Origin: Halorhodospira halophila
GTDB taxonomy: Bacteria; Pseudomonadota; Gammaproteobacteria; Nitrococcales; Halorhodospiraceae
Direction: 5' to 3'
DNA: 64,000 nt
Assembly: GCF_016653405.1 (NCBI RefSeq)
Contig: NZ_NHSN01000017.1
Location: 186,001-250,000, forward strand
Position 1 is the stretch's first letter, and each line of letters begins with the position of its first letter. The position numbers were made by a program, and so were the translations under genes. Below are positions 63,032 through 64,000 of the stretch, piece by piece. A model generated the notes under the pieces. It worked only from the letters and a program-made list of their open reading frames with translations, had not been told where the DNA came from and did not search any database.

Positions 63032-64000
63032 CTATTTGCGCCCGGCGGTGAAGTCCGGGTAGGCCTCCATCCCGCACTCGGTCACGTCCATGCCCTTCTG
63101 CTCGTCTTCCTCTTTGGCACGGATGCCCAGGGTGAAGCGCAGGATCAGCCAGACCACCAGGCTGGCCAGGAAGACGAAGGTGAAGATGGACAGGATCCCG
63201 GCGATCTGGGCGCCGAAGGTGGCGTCCGGGTTGGAGAGCAGCACCGCCAGGATGCCCCAGATGCCGGCCGTGCCGTGGGCCGAGATCGCGCCCACCGGGT
63301 CGTCGATCTTCAGCTTGTCGAGGGCGACGATGGAGAAGACCACCAGGACGCCGCCGACCCCGCCGATGATCGCGGCGAGCAGGGGCGAGGGAGTGTCCGG
63401 CCCGGCGGTGATCGAGACCAGACCGGCGATGGCGCCGTTGAGGGCCATGGTCAGGTCGGCCTTGCCAAACAGGGCGCGGGCCAGGAGCAGGGCGGCGACC
63501 ACACCGCCGGCGGCGGCCAGGTTGGTGTTCATGAAGATCGTCGCCACCGCGTTGGCCGCACCCGCCGACGAGACCGACAGCTCCGAGCCGCCGTTGAACC
63601 CGAACCAGCCAAGCCAGAGGATGAAGGTGCCCAGGGTAGCCAGGGGCAGGTTGGCGCCGGGGATGGCCCGCACCTCGCCGCGGGGGCCGTACTTGCCCTT
63701 ACGCGCACCCAGGACCAGGACACCGGCCAGGGCTGCCGAGGCACCCGCCATGTGGACGATGGCCGAGCCGGCGAAGTCCGAGAACCCCATCTGGTCGAGG
63801 AAGCCGCCGCCCCAGCTCCACAGCCCCTGGATCGGGTAGATGAAGCCAGTGAGCACCACGGCGAAGATCAGGAAGGACCAGAGCTTCATCCGCTCGGCCA
63901 CGGCACCCGAGACGATGGACATGGCCGTGGCCACGAAGACCACCTGGAAGAAGAAGTCCGAGAAGTAGGACTCCGTCGCCTCGCCGCTGCGCGCCATCTC
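63032..64000 (-). CDS. amtB: Ammonium transporter (partial, 5' end outside window)
   Basis: At least 322 residues are visible; about the first 100 of a typical Amt lie beyond the right edge. The twin pore histidines are in GSAIVHMAGAS and ISAHGTAGIWG, and WLGWFGFNGGSE is a family helix. The C-terminus ends GMDVTECGMEAYPDF plus a short tail, close to the GlnK-contacting tail of AmtB. It moves ammonium across the inner membrane under nitrogen limitation. The genes upstream (possibly glnK) are outside the window. Confidence 0.95.
   Translation of the reverse strand, partial: EMARSGEATESYFSDFFFQVVFVATAMSIVSGAVAERMKLWSFLIFAVVLTGFIYPIQGLWSWGGGFLDQMGFSDFAGSAIVHMAGASAALAGVLVLGARKGKYGPRGEVRAIPGANLPLATLGTFILWLGWFGFNGGSELSVSSAGAANAVATIFMNTNLAAAGGVVAALLLARALFGKADLTMALNGAIAGLVSITAGPDTPSPLLAAIIGGVGGVLVVFSIVALDKLKIDDPVGAISAHGTAGIWGILAVLLSNPDATFGAQIAGILSIFTFVFLASLVVWLILRFTLGIRAKEEDEQKGMDVTECGMEAYPDFTAGRK

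Overview
The window is a GC-rich, gene-dense stretch of a gammaproteobacterial chromosome that spans the replication origin. Three conserved gene orders support this. The block glyQ-glyS-gmhB-acyltransferase / gyrB-recF-dnaN-dnaA / rpmH-rnpA-yidD-yidC-mnmE-mnmG-rsmG-parA-parB-atp-glmU is the arrangement known from Pseudomonas-like origins. The envC / yibN-secB-gpsA block matches the enterobacterial neighbourhood. glnA-glnL-glnG is the classical nitrogen-control cluster. Several proteins carry strongly acidic linkers (YidC residues about 25-75, the SPOR protein, the outer-membrane protein), which suggests a halophile, perhaps a Halorhodospira-like member of the Ectothiorhodospiraceae. That assignment is inference.

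Layout. 1-3.1 kb (minus): cell-envelope genes envC, ctpA and a partial yibQ. 3.2-5.2 kb (plus): yibN, secB, gpsA. 5.2-9.2 kb (minus): glnA, then glnL-glnG, with a perfect NtrC palindrome and a terminator between them. 9.4-10.7 kb (minus): an MnmA-like PP-loop protein overlapping a TusA-like sulfur carrier. 10.8-15.1 kb (plus): glyQ, glyS, gmhB, an acyltransferase. 15.2-21.4 kb (minus): gyrB, recF, dnaN, dnaA. 21.4-44.1 kb (all plus): rpmH, rnpA, yidD, yidC, mnmE, two parS sites, mnmG, rsmG, parAB, the nine-gene ATP synthase operon, glmU, a tandem universal stress protein, glmS, oxyR, uvrD. 44.1-45.2 kb (minus): a DUF2782 protein and a LOG-family protein. 45.3-56.9 kb (plus): polA, a cyanide-insensitive-type bd oxidase (cydAB) with its cydDC exporter, argS, a SPOR protein, a small membrane protein. 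56.9-59.7 kb (minus): a beta-hydroxyacid dehydrogenase and speA, divergent from speE (plus). 60.7-64 kb (minus): an outer-membrane protein with fetA-fetB, and a partial ammonium transporter.

How it works together. Transcription diverges at about 21.4 kb. DnaA boxes lie on both sides of dnaA, and two parS sites lie about 4 kb away beside parAB, so initiation, segregation and the first replicated genes are clustered. The atp operon is followed without a visible break by the UDP-GlcNAc genes and two stress genes. Nitrogen control is split between the glnA cluster and the amt gene at the right edge.

There is no insertion sequence, prophage, CRISPR array, tRNA or rRNA that I can recognise, and no gene-free stretch longer than 300 bases. 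The window is mostly core chromosome. The least explained parts are the PP-loop/TusA pair, the outer-membrane protein coupled to fetAB, the cysteine-free rhodanese and the orphan 115-residue membrane protein. I saw no clear-cut new multi-gene defence or mobile system.
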